Part shown: positions 46,761 through 56,350 of the stretch, piece after piece
Position numbering within the stretch: position 1 is the first letter of the stretch
Layout: each line of letters opens with the position of its first letter
NCBI RefSeq assembly: GCF_016714285.1
Contig: NZ_JADJNN010000001.1
Coordinates: 620,001 to 684,000 of the forward strand
Direction of reading: 5' to 3'
Source of the DNA: Nannocystis sp.
Lineage (GTDB): Bacteria > Myxococcota_A > Polyangia > Nannocystales > Nannocystaceae
Length of the DNA: 64,000 nt
The notes under the pieces: model-generated
The model's input: only the letters and a program-made list of their open reading frames with translations
The model's database searches: none
What the model was told of the DNA's origin: nothing
Made by a program: the position numbers and the translations under genes

Positions 46761-49387
46761 CTCGTGCAGCTGACGCAGCGCCTCGTGGGCCGCCCGCGGC
46801 GACAGCTCGTCCGGATGCAGCGCCCGCAGGTCGGCCAGCACCGCCTCATGCGCCAGCGCGTGCGGGTCGCCGCCGGCCTCCTCCACCGGCCGCGCGAACA
46901 GGTCGAGCTGCGGCGCCGTCCCGCGGTCGCTCGCCTCGAGCCGGGCCAGCAGCTTGTGCGCCCGCCGCAGCACGCTCGCCGGCAGTCCCGCCAGGCGCCC
47001 GACCTGGATCCCGTAGCTGTGCTCCGCCGCCCCCGGCTCGATGCGGTGGAGGAACACGATCGTCCCGCGATCCTCGTGCACCGCGACGTTCACGTTGCGC
47101 AGCCCCGCGAGGCGGTCGGCCAGCGCCGTGAGCTCGTGGTAGTGGGTCGCGAACATCGTCCGACAGCCGATCTGATCGTGGATGAATTCGGTGATCGCCC
47201 ACGCCAGCGCGAGCCCGTCGAAGGTCGCCGTGCCGCGCCCGATCTCGTCGAGCAGGACCAGCGATCGCGGCGTCGCCTGGCTCAGGATCGCCGCTGTCTC
47301 GCGCATCTCGACCATGAAGGTGCTGTCGCCGCGACCGAGGTCGTCGGCCGCGCCCACGCGGGTGAACACGCGATCCACGATCCCTACCCGCGCCCGCACA
47401 GCCGGCACGTACGAGCCCGCCTGCGCCAGCAGCACGACCAGCGCCGCCATCCGCATCACCGTGCTCTTGCCGCCCATGTTCGGCCCGGTCACCAGCAGGA
47501 AGCGCGCCAGCCCGCCGCTGGCCCCCGCGTGCGCCCGCAGCCCGAGGTTGTTCGGCACGAAGCGGCCCGCCCCGAGCATGCGCTCGACCACCGGGTGCCG
47601 CCCCTCCTCGATCTCCAGCACCGACTCGTCACAAAGCTCCGGCCGCACGAAGCCGTGGGCCTCCGCCACCTCGGCCAGCCCCGCCAGCACGTCCTGCCGC
47701 GCCAGCGCCTCGCCGACCGCACACAGCCGCTCGCCCGCCGCGCTGACCCGCTCGCGCAGCGCCAGATACAGCGCCTGCTCGCGCTCCAGCGCCGCCGCCT
47801 GGGCCCCGAGCACCGCCGTCTCGTGCTCCGCCAGCTCCGGCGTCACGTAGCGCTCCGCGTTGGTCATCGTCTGCTTGCGGATGTAGTCGGCCGGCACCCG
47901 CGACAGCTGCGACTTCATCACCTCGATGAAGTACCCGAACACCCGGTTGTGCTGGACCCGCAGGTTGGCGATCCCGGTCCGCTCGCGCTCGCGGGTCTCG
48001 ATCGCCGCCAGCGCCTCGCGCCCGCCGTCGCGCAGCGCGTGCTGCCGGTCGAGCTCCACGTCCGCCCCCGGGCGGATCATCCCGCCGTCGCGGGTGTGCC
48101 CCGGCGGCTCATCCACCAGGACGCGCGCCAGCTCGGCGTGGACATCGGCCAGCAGGTCGCCCCCGAGCTCGAGCAAGGGCGCCACCCTCCCCCGCTTACC
48201 GAGCTCCGTGAGCAGCGCGTGCAGCCCCGGCAGCGCCGCCAGCGACTGGCGCAGCGCCCCGAGCTCGCGCGGCGTCGCCGTGCCGAGCCGCGCCCGCGCG
48301 GCCAGACGGACGATGTCCCGCACCTCCCGCAGCCGATCCTGAAGCTCGCCGCGCAGACCCGGCTCGGCCAGCAACACGGCGATCGCCGCGTGCCGCTCGC
48401 CGATCGCCCCGATCGCCCGCAGCGGCGCCCCCAGCCAGTCGCGCAGCATCCGGGCCCCCATCGCCGTGCGCGTGCGATCGACGGCCCACAGCAGGCTGCC
48501 CTTGCGCTGCCCGTCACGCAGCGTGCGAAACACCTCGAGGTTGCGCAGCGAGGTCTCGTCGAGGATCAGCCGGTCCTCGAGCTCGTGCCGGCGCAGGCGG
48601 TGGATCAGCAGCGTGTGGCCCGGCTGCGTCTCCTCCGCGTAGGCCAGGCACAGCGCCGCCGCCCGGACCTCGGCCGCCAGCAGCGGCTCGCCCCGCTCTC
48701 GGCCCGCAGGTGCTGCACGCGGGCCGCGACCTCGGGCGGGATGAGCCGCGGGTCGCGGACCTCGAGCCGCGGACACGCGGGCCCCAGCGCCTCGCGCAGC
48801 CACGGGTGCACGCTGACGTCGGCCAGGATCTCGCGCGGTGTCAGCCGCGACAGCGCCGCTCGCAGGCCGCCCGCGTCGCCGCAGCGCAGGACCACGAACT
48901 CGCCACAGCTCACGTCGAGCGCCGCGACCCCGTAGCCGGTCTCGCCCGCGCTCTCGGCCACGATCGCCGCGAGGTAGTTCGGCTCCTCGCTGCGCAGGTG
49001 CTCCTCGTCGACCAGCACCCCCGGCGTGACCACCCGGACCACCTCGCGGCGCACGATCTTCGGCCCCTTGCGCAGCCGGGCCTGCTCCGGCGTCTCCATC
49101 TGCTCGCAGATCGCAACCTTGAAGCCGCGCTCGACCAGCGTGCGCAGGTACCCACCGACCGCGTGGTACGGCACCCCCGCCATCGGCACCCGATCCCCGA
49201 TCTCCAGCCCCTTGTCGCGCGAGGTCACCGCGATGTCCAGCACCGGCCCGACCGTCACCGCGTCGTCGAAGAACATCTCGTAGAAGTCGCCCATGCGAAA
49301 CATCAAGATCGCGTCCGGATAGCCGGCCTTGATGTCGAGGAACTGGCGCATGACCGGCGTATCGGCCGAGGTGTGCGGAGCGTTCAC
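46725..49387 (-). pseudogene. mutS: DNA mismatch repair ATPase MutS, split by a single-base frameshift
   Basis: MutS recognises mismatches and small loops. From GTG 49387 the first frame gives the mismatch-binding domain (MRQFLDIKAGYPDAILMFRMGDFYEMFFDDAV, including the F-x-E wedge) up to ARVQHLRAE. At about 48697-48701 (GCCGAGAGCGGGGCGAG on the coding strand) the frame must move by -1 to continue as RGEPLLAAEVRAAALCLAYAEETQPG and then the rest, including Walker A GPNMGGKST and Walker B DEIGRGT. One added base, for example CAG in place of AG, would restore an 887-codon gene of normal length. Everything else looks intact. So either the gene was very recently inactivated or the sequence has a one-base error. 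No slippery heptamer supports programmed shifting. It lies 85 bp before lhr. Confidence 0.9.
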
Positions 49388-49481
49388 GGTGCGTGGTTGT
49401 AGCCCGCGCGCCGGTTCGCGTCCCTCAGCAACTTCGGTGTGCCAGCTAACAAGAATTACGCAGCCGTCGCACAAACACAAA

Positions 49482-49509
49482 CACCGCCGTCCCCGCGAGG
49501 ACGACGGTG
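49482..49509 (-). terminator. Intrinsic terminator of the SPOR gene
   Basis: On the minus strand CACCGTCGTCC pairs with GGACGGCGGTG (one mismatch, 6-nt loop), followed by TTTGTGTTTGTG. It lies 18 bases after the SPOR stop and before mutS, so mutS likely has its own promoter. Confidence 0.75.
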
Positions 49510-49526
49510 CTGCCACGCTCAGGCGC

Positions 49527-50329
49527 TCACAGCGACACGACGTATGCGATCACCGACTCGTTCTTCTCGAACGCCTGCTTGGCCGCCAGGGCCGCGTCCC
49601 AGTTGTCGAAGTGACCCATGCGCACGCGGTGCCACATGCGCCCGTTGGCCTCGCCCGCCTCGACGCGCACCTCGTGCCCGTTGCGGCGCAGCTTGTCGGC
49701 CAGCTTGTCCGCGTCCTCGGCCGCCGAGAACGCCTTCATCTGCAAGGTCCAGCCCTTCTTGCTCTTCGGCGTCGCCGCGGCGGCCTCCCCCTTCACCGCC
49801 GCGAGCACGCTGTCGGCCGCCGGCTTCTCAACGATCGCCGCAGCAGGCGCCGCAGCCGGCGCCGCCGGCTCCACGCCGGCGCCACGGCCCCGCCGATCGC
49901 CGGCAGCTCCTTGTTCGCCAGCTTGGGCGGCGTCGGGGCCGGGATCGCCGGCAGCTTCTTGCTGCTGCCCGACTTCTTGATCGACTTGCTCCCGAGCGCC
50001 GCGTCGCGCTCGGCCTTCACGACCTCCTCATCGCGCGGCGGCACGGACGGGTCGCGCGTGGCAGGCACCCCGTCGGTGGCAGGGCGCTGCAGGCCGTCCT
50101 TGAAGCTGAAGTTGTAGTCCGCCGCGGCCACCTGCGGCTCGTCGGCGAGCACCGCCGACTCCGCCTGCGCCAGCCCGGGCACCTCGTGGAGCTCGCCGCG
50201 CTTGCCCACCATCACGCCCATGGCGAACACGAAGCAGCCGACCACCGAGAGGCCGAAGAACAGGAAGAAGATCTGACGGTTGTCGAGCGAGAACTCGACC
50301 TTGTCCTTGAGTTGCGGCGTCACTGACAT
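49527..50329 (-). pseudogene. SPOR-domain cell-envelope protein, split by a single-base frameshift
   Basis: The first frame (from ATG 50329) gives MSVTPQLKDKVEFSLDNRQ, a transmembrane helix at about 20-42 and a charged/Pro linker to ANKELPAIGGAVAPA. At about 49870-49895 the frame must move by -1 to continue as VEPAAPAAAPAAAIVEK and then the SPOR domain (GWTLQMKAFSAAEDADKLADKL, then VRVEAGEANGRMWHRVRMGHF). SPOR domains bind denuded peptidoglycan at division sites. The total length is two bases over a multiple of three, so one extra base restores a 267-residue protein. The shift falls in a GGCGGGGCC/GCGCCGGCG stretch. It could be a real mutation or a sequencing error, as in neighbouring mutS. 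Confidence 0.85.
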
Positions 50330-50377
50330 GCGAGGCTCCTGATGTGATCCGGGAGCTCACCTCTACAGCCGCCGCTC

Positions 50378-50478
50378 CGCCCGACCAAAAAATCGGCTCA
50401 CTGCCCGGTGGAGGTCGGCGGGCGAGCGACGCTCGTCGCCCCGAGCCGCCGCGCCCGACCAAAAAATCGGCTCACTGC
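50378..50478. repeat. 27-bp direct repeat with A6 core downstream of the VanW gene
   Basis: Identical 27-mers at 50378-50404 and 50452-50478 (74 bp apart) with core CCGACCAAAAAATCGG. On the minus strand each reads CCGATTTTTTGGTCGG, a short stem around a T6. The copy at 50452 overlaps the VanW stop codon, and the other lies before the SPOR start, so they may act as a terminator and a leader hairpin. Confidence 0.9.
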
Positions 50479-52088
50479 ACCACGCGCAGCTCGCGGGCAG
50501 GGTCGCGCAGCGGCGGCAGCGACTTCTTCTCTGGCCACTCGCCGCGCGGGTTGGTCCCGCGGCGGACGATGTGCGTGGTCGGCGGGTAAAACAGGTCCCA
50601 GGCCTGGCTGTCGACCAGCTCCCCGTCCTTGTACAGCTTGCGCGTGCGCACCACCTTGAAGCCCCGCATGCCCCGCTGCGACACCGTCTCGGCGCCGCTG
50701 TGCAGGCGCCCGTCGTCGCGGACGATCGTCGAGTGCGGCAGCACCTCCTTGACCTGCCGCTCGAACGCGACCTCGTCGTAGACCTTGCGCTTGCCCAGCA
50801 CCTCGACCACGACCTTCCCCGCGCTCACCCGCGTGTGCAGCACGATCGGGAAGTCGAACGGATTTTTGAGCTTCATGTCGACGCTGCCAAACACCACCGT
50901 CGAGTCGAGGCCCATGTCCACGTAGCTGCTCGGGCGGCTGTGCGGGCGGCTGTGCGCCAGCTCGAGCCCGGCGAAGAACGCCGCCCCGTACACCGTGGAG
51001 CTGATCTGGCAGATGCCGCCACCGACCGTGTCGATCAGCTCGCCGTCCGCGATGCCCGGCGCGTAGCGAAACCCCGCCGTGTCCGTGCGGTCGCCCACCA
51101 CCGCGTTGAACGACATCACCTCGCCCGGCAGCAGCACGTGCCCGTCGAGCGCCGCGGCCCCGACCTTGAGGTTGGCCGCCCGATCGGCGTAGTTCGCCTC
51201 GGTCGAGTACGGCGTCGAGAAGCTCGCCAGCACCGTGCTGATGTCGAGGCCCGCCGCCACGCCCGCCAGCGGATCGTCGACCGTCGGCCCTGGCGCGACC
51301 ACCAGCTCGATGCGATCCGCCCCGGAGGCCAGCCCGACCGCCACCGCCGACAGCGAGTCGAACGCCGACAGCCGGGTCCCACGCGTCGCCGGCACGATGC
51401 GCCGCCCCTCCATGTCGAAGCGCGTCGGCAGGCTCGGCCGCTCCACCGTCGGCGCCAGCGCCAGCAGCCGCGCCAGCGCCTCCTCCTCGGTGAAGCGATG
51501 CCCGACCGCGAGGTCCAGCTCGCCCCGCTGCGCCCGCGCCCGCGCCCGTAGATCGGTCAACAGATCGCCCGAGCGGCCGACCTGCAGCGCCGCGGCGATC
51601 GCCGCATCCGGACTCGGCACCGCCCCGAGCTCGCGCGCCGTGGTCGCGACCTCCACACCTGGCGCGGTCAGCACGAGCTTGCGATCGAGGCTCGCCGTCG
51701 CGGCAGCCTCGGCCACCGCCGGCAGCTCGCCTGCCGTCAACCCACCGACCTCGATCCCGCCGAGGCGCACGCCGGGGATCACCCGCTCGTCGCGCTGCGC
51801 CGTCTCGAAGCTACCCCACAGCATCATCGCCACCGCCGCCCCGCCGCCCGCCATCACCAGCGACTCGCCCGCGGCCCACAACCTCGCCAGACCGCGTCGC
51901 CGCGCGGGCGCCCGTGCGGCGGCCCGTGCAGCCTCCGGCGCGGCGATCCCCGGCGCCTCGATCATCGCCGCCTCGATCCCCGGCGCCTCGATCGCCACGT
52001 CGACGATCGGCCGCGCCACCTCGAGGCGCACCCGGCTCTGGGACACCCGACGAACGGGCTTGGCTTCGCGCGCGGCCGACTTGCTCAT
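50472..52088 (-). CDS. VanW-family protein with membrane anchor
   Basis: 538 residues. After a basic and Ala-rich N-terminus there is one membrane helix (about 85-105, LVMAGGGAAVAMMLWG), then a periplasmic part with repeated peptidoglycan-binding-like modules (IPGVRLGGIEVGGLTAGEL; ARGTRLSAFDSLSAVAVGL). The VanW domain follows: LLPGEVMSFNAVVGDRT, GGGICQISSTVYGAAFFAGL and ERHSHSR-like HSRPHSRPSSYVDMGLDSTV. VanW domains occur near glycopeptide resistance genes and in many envelope proteins; the biochemical role is unclear. No vanA/H/X genes are nearby. ATG 52088 was chosen because the upstream frame crosses the divergent HEAT gene's start region. It is divergent from that gene. Confidence 0.88.
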   Translation of the reverse strand: MSKSAAREAKPVRRVSQSRVRLEVARPIVDVAIEAPGIEAAMIEAPGIAAPEAARAAARAPARRRGLARLWAAGESLVMAGGGAAVAMMLWGSFETAQRDERVIPGVRLGGIEVGGLTAGELPAVAEAAATASLDRKLVLTAPGVEVATTARELGAVPSPDAAIAAALQVGRSGDLLTDLRARARAQRGELDLAVGHRFTEEEALARLLALAPTVERPSLPTRFDMEGRRIVPATRGTRLSAFDSLSAVAVGLASGADRIELVVAPGPTVDDPLAGVAAGLDISTVLASFSTPYSTEANYADRAANLKVGAAALDGHVLLPGEVMSFNAVVGDRTDTAGFRYAPGIADGELIDTVGGGICQISSTVYGAAFFAGLELAHSRPHSRPSSYVDMGLDSTVVFGSVDMKLKNPFDFPIVLHTRVSAGKVVVEVLGKRKVYDEVAFERQVKEVLPHSTIVRDDGRLHSGAETVSQRGMRGFKVVRTRKLYKDGELVDSQAWDLFYPPTTHIVRRGTNPRGEWPEKKSLPPLRDPARELRVVQ

Positions 52089-52176
52089 GGCGGCATGGAG
52101 GCACGCCGCGCCGGGCCTGTCCAAAAACCAGCGAAAGCGCGGGAACCCGGGCGCCCGCGCGGCGTCCTTCCGGGTT

Positions 52177-53565
52177 ATGACTGCACCCATGGCAGGCACC
52201 CAGCTCCCCTCCGGATATGGCCCTGGACGGCGTCGGATCGCCCCGGCCGCCAAGCTCGGGGTCGCCGTCGTCGTCGCCAACCTCGCCGGCCTGATCGCCG
52301 CCGTCTACTGCGCCCAGCAGATCCGCGCCGTCCCGGCCGAGCAGTCCAGCGAGACGATCCTGTTCGCCGTCTACTACACCGCCCTGTGCGTGGTCGCCGT
52401 GGTCGACGCCCTGTGGATCGACGAGCTCGTGTTCCACGGCGCCTTCCGCCTGCAGCACCTCCAGGGCAAGGACGGCGCCCGCCTGAACCTCAAGGACGAC
52501 GAGGCCGTCGTCGCCGCCAGCATGCAGCGCTCCTCGATCAGCTTCCCCGCGGTGCTGATCCTCGCCGGCGGGCTGACCTACCTGCTGTTCAACGCGGTCA
52601 ACCATGACTTCAACCCTTACTACCGAAGGATCGGTAAATTCGTCAGTCAGCTCCGCGGCGACGACCCGGCCGATCAGCCCCGGCGCAGCGCCGCGATCGC
52701 GGCCCTCTCGATCCGCCGCGACCCCGAGATCGTCCCGATCCTCCTGCGTCAGCTCGGCCGCGGCGGCGAGCAAGGAGCCTTCGCCGCCTGGGCCCTCGGC
52801 CGCTTCTCCGACATCAAGCACCAGCGCAAGGCGATCGTCGAGGCGCTGTGGGCCGCCAGCCAGGAGAGCGACCCGGCCGTCACCCGCGAGGCCCTGATCG
52901 CCCTCGCCCGCCTGCAACACCGGGTCGTCGCCGCCCCGCTGCAGGCCGCGATCCGCCGTGACCTCGACGCCGGCAACCTCGATCGCCGCCTCATCTACGC
53001 CACCGGCTTCATCCAGACCCCGACCTCGCTGCCGATCCTCCAGGAGATCCTGCAACGCGGCGACGTCCCGTCCCAGCGCGTCGCCGCCTGGGCGATCGCC
53101 CAGCACCGCGACCAGCGCGACGCCAAGGACGTCGACCTCATGCTGGCCGAGCGCCTGCCCTCCGCCAGCGTCCTGACCCGCTGCGCCCTGATCCACAGCC
53201 TCGGCATCCTCGGCAACGAGCGCTCCAACCTCGCGCTCATGCACGCCTACGACATCGCCACCCCGGCCGAGCGCAGCACCGCCTGCCCCTCCGAGACCGT
53301 GTTCCTCCGCCCCGACGGCGCCGACGAACCCGCCGACCTCCTCCTCCCGCCCGACACCATGGCGATGAAGATCATCCACACCATGGGCCAGATACGCGCA
53401 ACTGCTCCAGAAATTCGCAGCGTCGTCGAGCCCTGGCTGACCGCTCTGGTGGCCGCCAACAAGGAGGACGGCACCCTCCTCGCCGCCCGCGCCCAGTCCC
53501 TCCTCGACGGCATCCGCCAGGTCCGCGACGACACCCGCGGCACCCGCGTCGACCCGGCCAAGTAG
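52177..53565 (+). CDS. Membrane-anchored HEAT-repeat protein
   Basis: 462 residues. Three hydrophobic segments are in the first 150 residues (LGVAVVVANLAGLIAAVYCAQ, ILFAVYYTALCVVAVVDALW, FPAVLILAGGLTYLLFNAV). HEAT/PBS-lyase-like repeats from about 175 onward follow (for example RRSAAIAALSIRRDPEIVPILL and QGAFAAWALGRFSDIKHQRKAI). HEAT repeats bind protein partners. It is followed after 10 bp by an exported HEAT protein, so the two likely work together across the membrane. ATG 52177 was used; ATG 52189 is possible. No ribosome site is obvious. Confidence 0.82.
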   Translation: MTAPMAGTQLPSGYGPGRRRIAPAAKLGVAVVVANLAGLIAAVYCAQQIRAVPAEQSSETILFAVYYTALCVVAVVDALWIDELVFHGAFRLQHLQGKDGARLNLKDDEAVVAASMQRSSISFPAVLILAGGLTYLLFNAVNHDFNPYYRRIGKFVSQLRGDDPADQPRRSAAIAALSIRRDPEIVPILLRQLGRGGEQGAFAAWALGRFSDIKHQRKAIVEALWAASQESDPAVTREALIALARLQHRVVAAPLQAAIRRDLDAGNLDRRLIYATGFIQTPTSLPILQEILQRGDVPSQRVAAWAIAQHRDQRDAKDVDLMLAERLPSASVLTRCALIHSLGILGNERSNLALMHAYDIATPAERSTACPSETVFLRPDGADEPADLLLPPDTMAMKIIHTMGQIRATAPEIRSVVEPWLTALVAANKEDGTLLAARAQSLLDGIRQVRDDTRGTRVDPAK

Positions 53566-53575
53566 CCCGCCCCGC

Positions 53576-55516
53576 ATGCGCCTCGCCCTCCTCGTTCTCA
53601 CTGGGCTCACCCTCGCCGGCCCCGCCGCGGCGGGCGAACGCTGGCCGCTGTGGCCCTCCGAGATCGACCGCATCGCCGAGCCGCTGCGCGCCGGCGAGGC
53701 CCGCGCCGCGCTGGTGGTCCCGGAGGCGCACAAGCTCCAGGCCCTCCGCGCCCTCGAGCGCTACCCGAGCGCCCTCGTCGAGCCGATCCTGCTCGCCACC
53801 CTCGACGCCGAGGCCCCCACCGGGGTCCGCCGCGAGGCCCTGCTCGCCTGCTTCGAGCGCCAACTCGCCAGCTGTGGTCCGGCGGCCCTGGTCCGCTGGC
53901 AGACCGACAGCGACTCGGGGGTCCGGATCGCCGCCCTGCGGGTGCTCGCCCAGAGCAGCAGCAACGCGGCGCTGCTCCTGGCCGCCCTGCGCGACGCCGA
54001 CGAGTCCGTGCGCGCCGAGGCGGCCCACACCCTCGCCCGCGTCACCTGGCCCGAAGACCAGCTCGTCCGCGTGCGCACCGCCCTGATCGCCAAGCTCGTC
54101 GACACCGCCCCGCCCGTGCGCCGCGCCGCCGCCCGCAGCCTCGGCCTGCTCGGCCCGCCCGGCGCCACACTACGTGGCGCCCCGACCCGCAGCACCCGCC
54201 CCGAGCCCGGTGTCCGCAACGCCGACCCCGCTCCCCTCGCGCTCGCCCGCCTGCTCGTCGACCCCGATCCCCAGGTCCGCCAGGACGCCGCCGAGGCGCT
54301 CGGCAACCTCCGCGACCCCCGCGGCGCCCCGCCGCTGCTGCGCGCGCTCGAGGCCGGCGACGAGGTCTACGTCAGCCGCGCCATGATCGCCGCGCTCGCC
54401 GCCCTCCCCGGCGCCGAGGTCGACGCGGCCCTCCTGCGCCTGCTCGACGCCCCACCCCGCGGGCTCGTCCACCGCAACATCGGCGAGGCGCTGGCCCGCC
54501 GCCCCGCCCCGAGCCCGGCGCTCATCGCCGGCCTGGTCGCCCGCATCCGCGAGGACGCGCTCCAGCCCTTCGTCCTCGACGCCCTCCTCATGCACGGCGA
54601 ACTCGCCGCCCCGGCCCTGCGCGCCGCCCTCGCCCGCGGCCTCGAGCCGCCCCTCGCCCTCGCCGTCACCCGCCTGCTCGCCGCCCTCGATCCATCACCC
54701 AGCGCCCCGGACCCGCCGCCCTGGCCGTCAGCCAGCGACCCCGAGGCCTGGCAGCTCCGCCTGGCCGACGCCCGCGACGGCTTGCCGGCAGCGGCCGCCC
54801 TCGCCGCGGCCGCGCCCCCCTGGCTCGGCCTCGTGGCGGTCGGCGCCCTCGCCCGCGAGACCGGCCCCGTCCTCCGGCGCCCGTGGCTGCTCGCGCTCGC
54901 CGCGACCGCCGCGACCCCACCCGCCGATCCCCTGCTCCACGCGCGCCTGGCCAGCTGGGTCGGCGACCCCGGCCTCGCCGCGATCGACCGCTGCCTGGCC
55001 CTGGCCGCGCTCGGCCGCAGCGACTCGCCGCTGGCGGCCAGCAGCCTCGCCGCCGCCGCCTCGGATCTCCAGCCCGCGATCCGGGCCTGCGCCGCCATGG
55101 CCGCCCGCGACGACGTGCTGCTCGCCGGCCTGCTGCGCGACCCCTCGCCCCGGGTCCGCGCCAGCGCCAGCTACACCCTCGCCGCCTGCCCGGTCCGCAG
55201 CAGCCCCGGCACCCGGGCCAGCGCCGCCCTCCTCGCCGTCCAGGACCCGCACCCGGGGGTCCTGCTCGCCGCCCAGGCCGCCCTCGCCGCCGACACCCGC
55301 CCGGCCTGCCGCTGGCAGCTGCTCGACGCCGGCGATCCCCGGGCCCGCGCCCCGAGCGAGGCCCTCGGCTGGGTCGACCTGCGCTGGCGAGACCGCGACC
55401 TGCGCCTCCCGGTCCTGGCGATCGGCGAGCACCGCTGGGTCCTGGCGCCAGCGATCGGCGAGGCCACCCTCGCGGCGCCCGCCGAGCTCCCGACCACCCC
55501 GCGCGCGCTGCAATAG
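53576..55516 (+). CDS. Exported HEAT-repeat protein
   Basis: 646 residues with a Sec signal peptide (MRLALLVLTGLTLAGPAAAG). The rest is a long alpha-solenoid of degenerate HEAT repeats (ALRVLAQSSSNAALLLAALRD; ARLLVDPDPQVRQDAAEALG; AGLLRDPSPRVRASASYTLA). There are no catalytic motifs. The short spacing after the membrane-anchored HEAT protein suggests an operon and a shared envelope function. A 146-bp gap separates it from the sigma factor. The gap is less GC-rich in its second half, consistent with a sigma-factor promoter, but I could not assign one confidently. Confidence 0.85.
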   Translation: MRLALLVLTGLTLAGPAAAGERWPLWPSEIDRIAEPLRAGEARAALVVPEAHKLQALRALERYPSALVEPILLATLDAEAPTGVRREALLACFERQLASCGPAALVRWQTDSDSGVRIAALRVLAQSSSNAALLLAALRDADESVRAEAAHTLARVTWPEDQLVRVRTALIAKLVDTAPPVRRAAARSLGLLGPPGATLRGAPTRSTRPEPGVRNADPAPLALARLLVDPDPQVRQDAAEALGNLRDPRGAPPLLRALEAGDEVYVSRAMIAALAALPGAEVDAALLRLLDAPPRGLVHRNIGEALARRPAPSPALIAGLVARIREDALQPFVLDALLMHGELAAPALRAALARGLEPPLALAVTRLLAALDPSPSAPDPPPWPSASDPEAWQLRLADARDGLPAAAALAAAAPPWLGLVAVGALARETGPVLRRPWLLALAATAATPPADPLLHARLASWVGDPGLAAIDRCLALAALGRSDSPLAASSLAAAASDLQPAIRACAAMAARDDVLLAGLLRDPSPRVRASASYTLAACPVRSSPGTRASAALLAVQDPHPGVLLAAQAALAADTRPACRWQLLDAGDPRARAPSEALGWVDLRWRDRDLRLPVLAIGEHRWVLAPAIGEATLAAPAELPTTPRALQ

Positions 55517-55662
55517 ATCGCGGGCACCGTGGCGATGCCACGAATCATGTCATCCGCGTTCAGTTTGCAATCCGGGTCCGGAGCCGATTCCCTGGCCCAC
55601 GCACATATTGTCAAAATTGCAGCGAAATTCGCGTGGCGGGTCGCTTGCTAACTGGGCCAGGC

Positions 55663-56223
55663 ATGACCACCGCCTGCGACGACTTCCTGACCCAGACCAC
55701 GCCGCACCTCTCGCGCCTGTTCCGCGTCGGGATGCGCCTCACCCACCAGGCGAGCGAAGCCCAGGACCTGGTCCAGGAGGCCCTGATGAAGGCGTGGGCC
55801 AACTGGCACCGCTACCAGCCGGGCGGCAGCCTCGGCGCCTGGCTGTCGCGGATCCTCGTCAACACCTTCATCTCGCGCCACCGGCATCAACGCGTCGTCG
55901 ACGTCACCGCGGCCCGCAGCGACCTCCTCGATCATCTCTTCGACGGCGGCCGCCTCGACGAGGCCAGCGACCCGGAGCAGGTGTGGCACGGCCAGGGCCT
56001 CTCCGACGAGGTGCTCGCCGCCCTCGACGGCCTCCCGGCCCACTACCGCGAGGTCGTCGAGCTGGTCGACCTCCACGGCCTCGCCTACCGCGACGCCGCC
56101 GACCAGATGGGCTGTCCGCTCGGCACCGTGATGAGCCGGCTCCACCGCGCCCGCCGCCTGCTGCGCGACCAGCTCACCGACTACGCCCGCGAGTGCGGCC
56201 TCGCGGCGGCCCCGGCCGCCTGA
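55663..56223 (+). CDS. ECF-type RNA polymerase sigma factor
   Basis: 186 residues. Region 2 has HLSRLFRVGMRLTHQASEAQDLVQEALMKAW, with the DLVQE core-binding helix and the -10 recognition segment. Region 4 has LDGLPAHYREVVELVDLHGL and AYRDAADQMGCPLGTVMSRLHRARR, the -35 binding helix-turn-helix. Size and layout are those of extracytoplasmic-function sigma factors. No anti-sigma gene follows: the next gene is a thioredoxin-like lipoprotein, so control may be by another route. ATG 55663 is preceded by CCAGG. Its end is followed by an imperfect tandem duplication. Confidence 0.93.
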   Translation: MTTACDDFLTQTTPHLSRLFRVGMRLTHQASEAQDLVQEALMKAWANWHRYQPGGSLGAWLSRILVNTFISRHRHQRVVDVTAARSDLLDHLFDGGRLDEASDPEQVWHGQGLSDEVLAALDGLPAHYREVVELVDLHGLAYRDAADQMGCPLGTVMSRLHRARRLLRDQLTDYARECGLAAAPAA

Positions 56224-56329
56224 GCACGCCGCCCCACGCGACGCCGTGACGACCGCCGCCACTGCGACCAGACCCAGCCGCGGAGCACGGCGCCCACGCG
56301 ACGTCGTGACCACCGCCGCCGCTCTCGAC
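56222..56329. repeat. Imperfect tandem duplication after the sigma-factor stop
   Basis: GAGCACGCCGCCCCACGCGA... (56222-56268) is repeated at 56283-56329 with a few substitutions and a one-base gap. The first copy begins inside the sigma-factor stop codon. Confidence 0.85.
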
Positions 56330-56350
56330 TATCCTCGCCCTCTGGCCTCG

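Noticed and set aside
48690..48705. Programmed ribosomal frameshift in mutS
   Set aside because: No slippery X-XXY-YYZ heptamer or downstream pseudoknot is visible at the junction, and I know of no frameshifting in this family.
48605..49516. Treating the N-terminal mutS frame as an independent small MutS-I-like protein
   Set aside because: The downstream frame continues the same MutS alignment immediately at the break and has no start codon or ribosome site of its own, so one frameshifted gene explains both.
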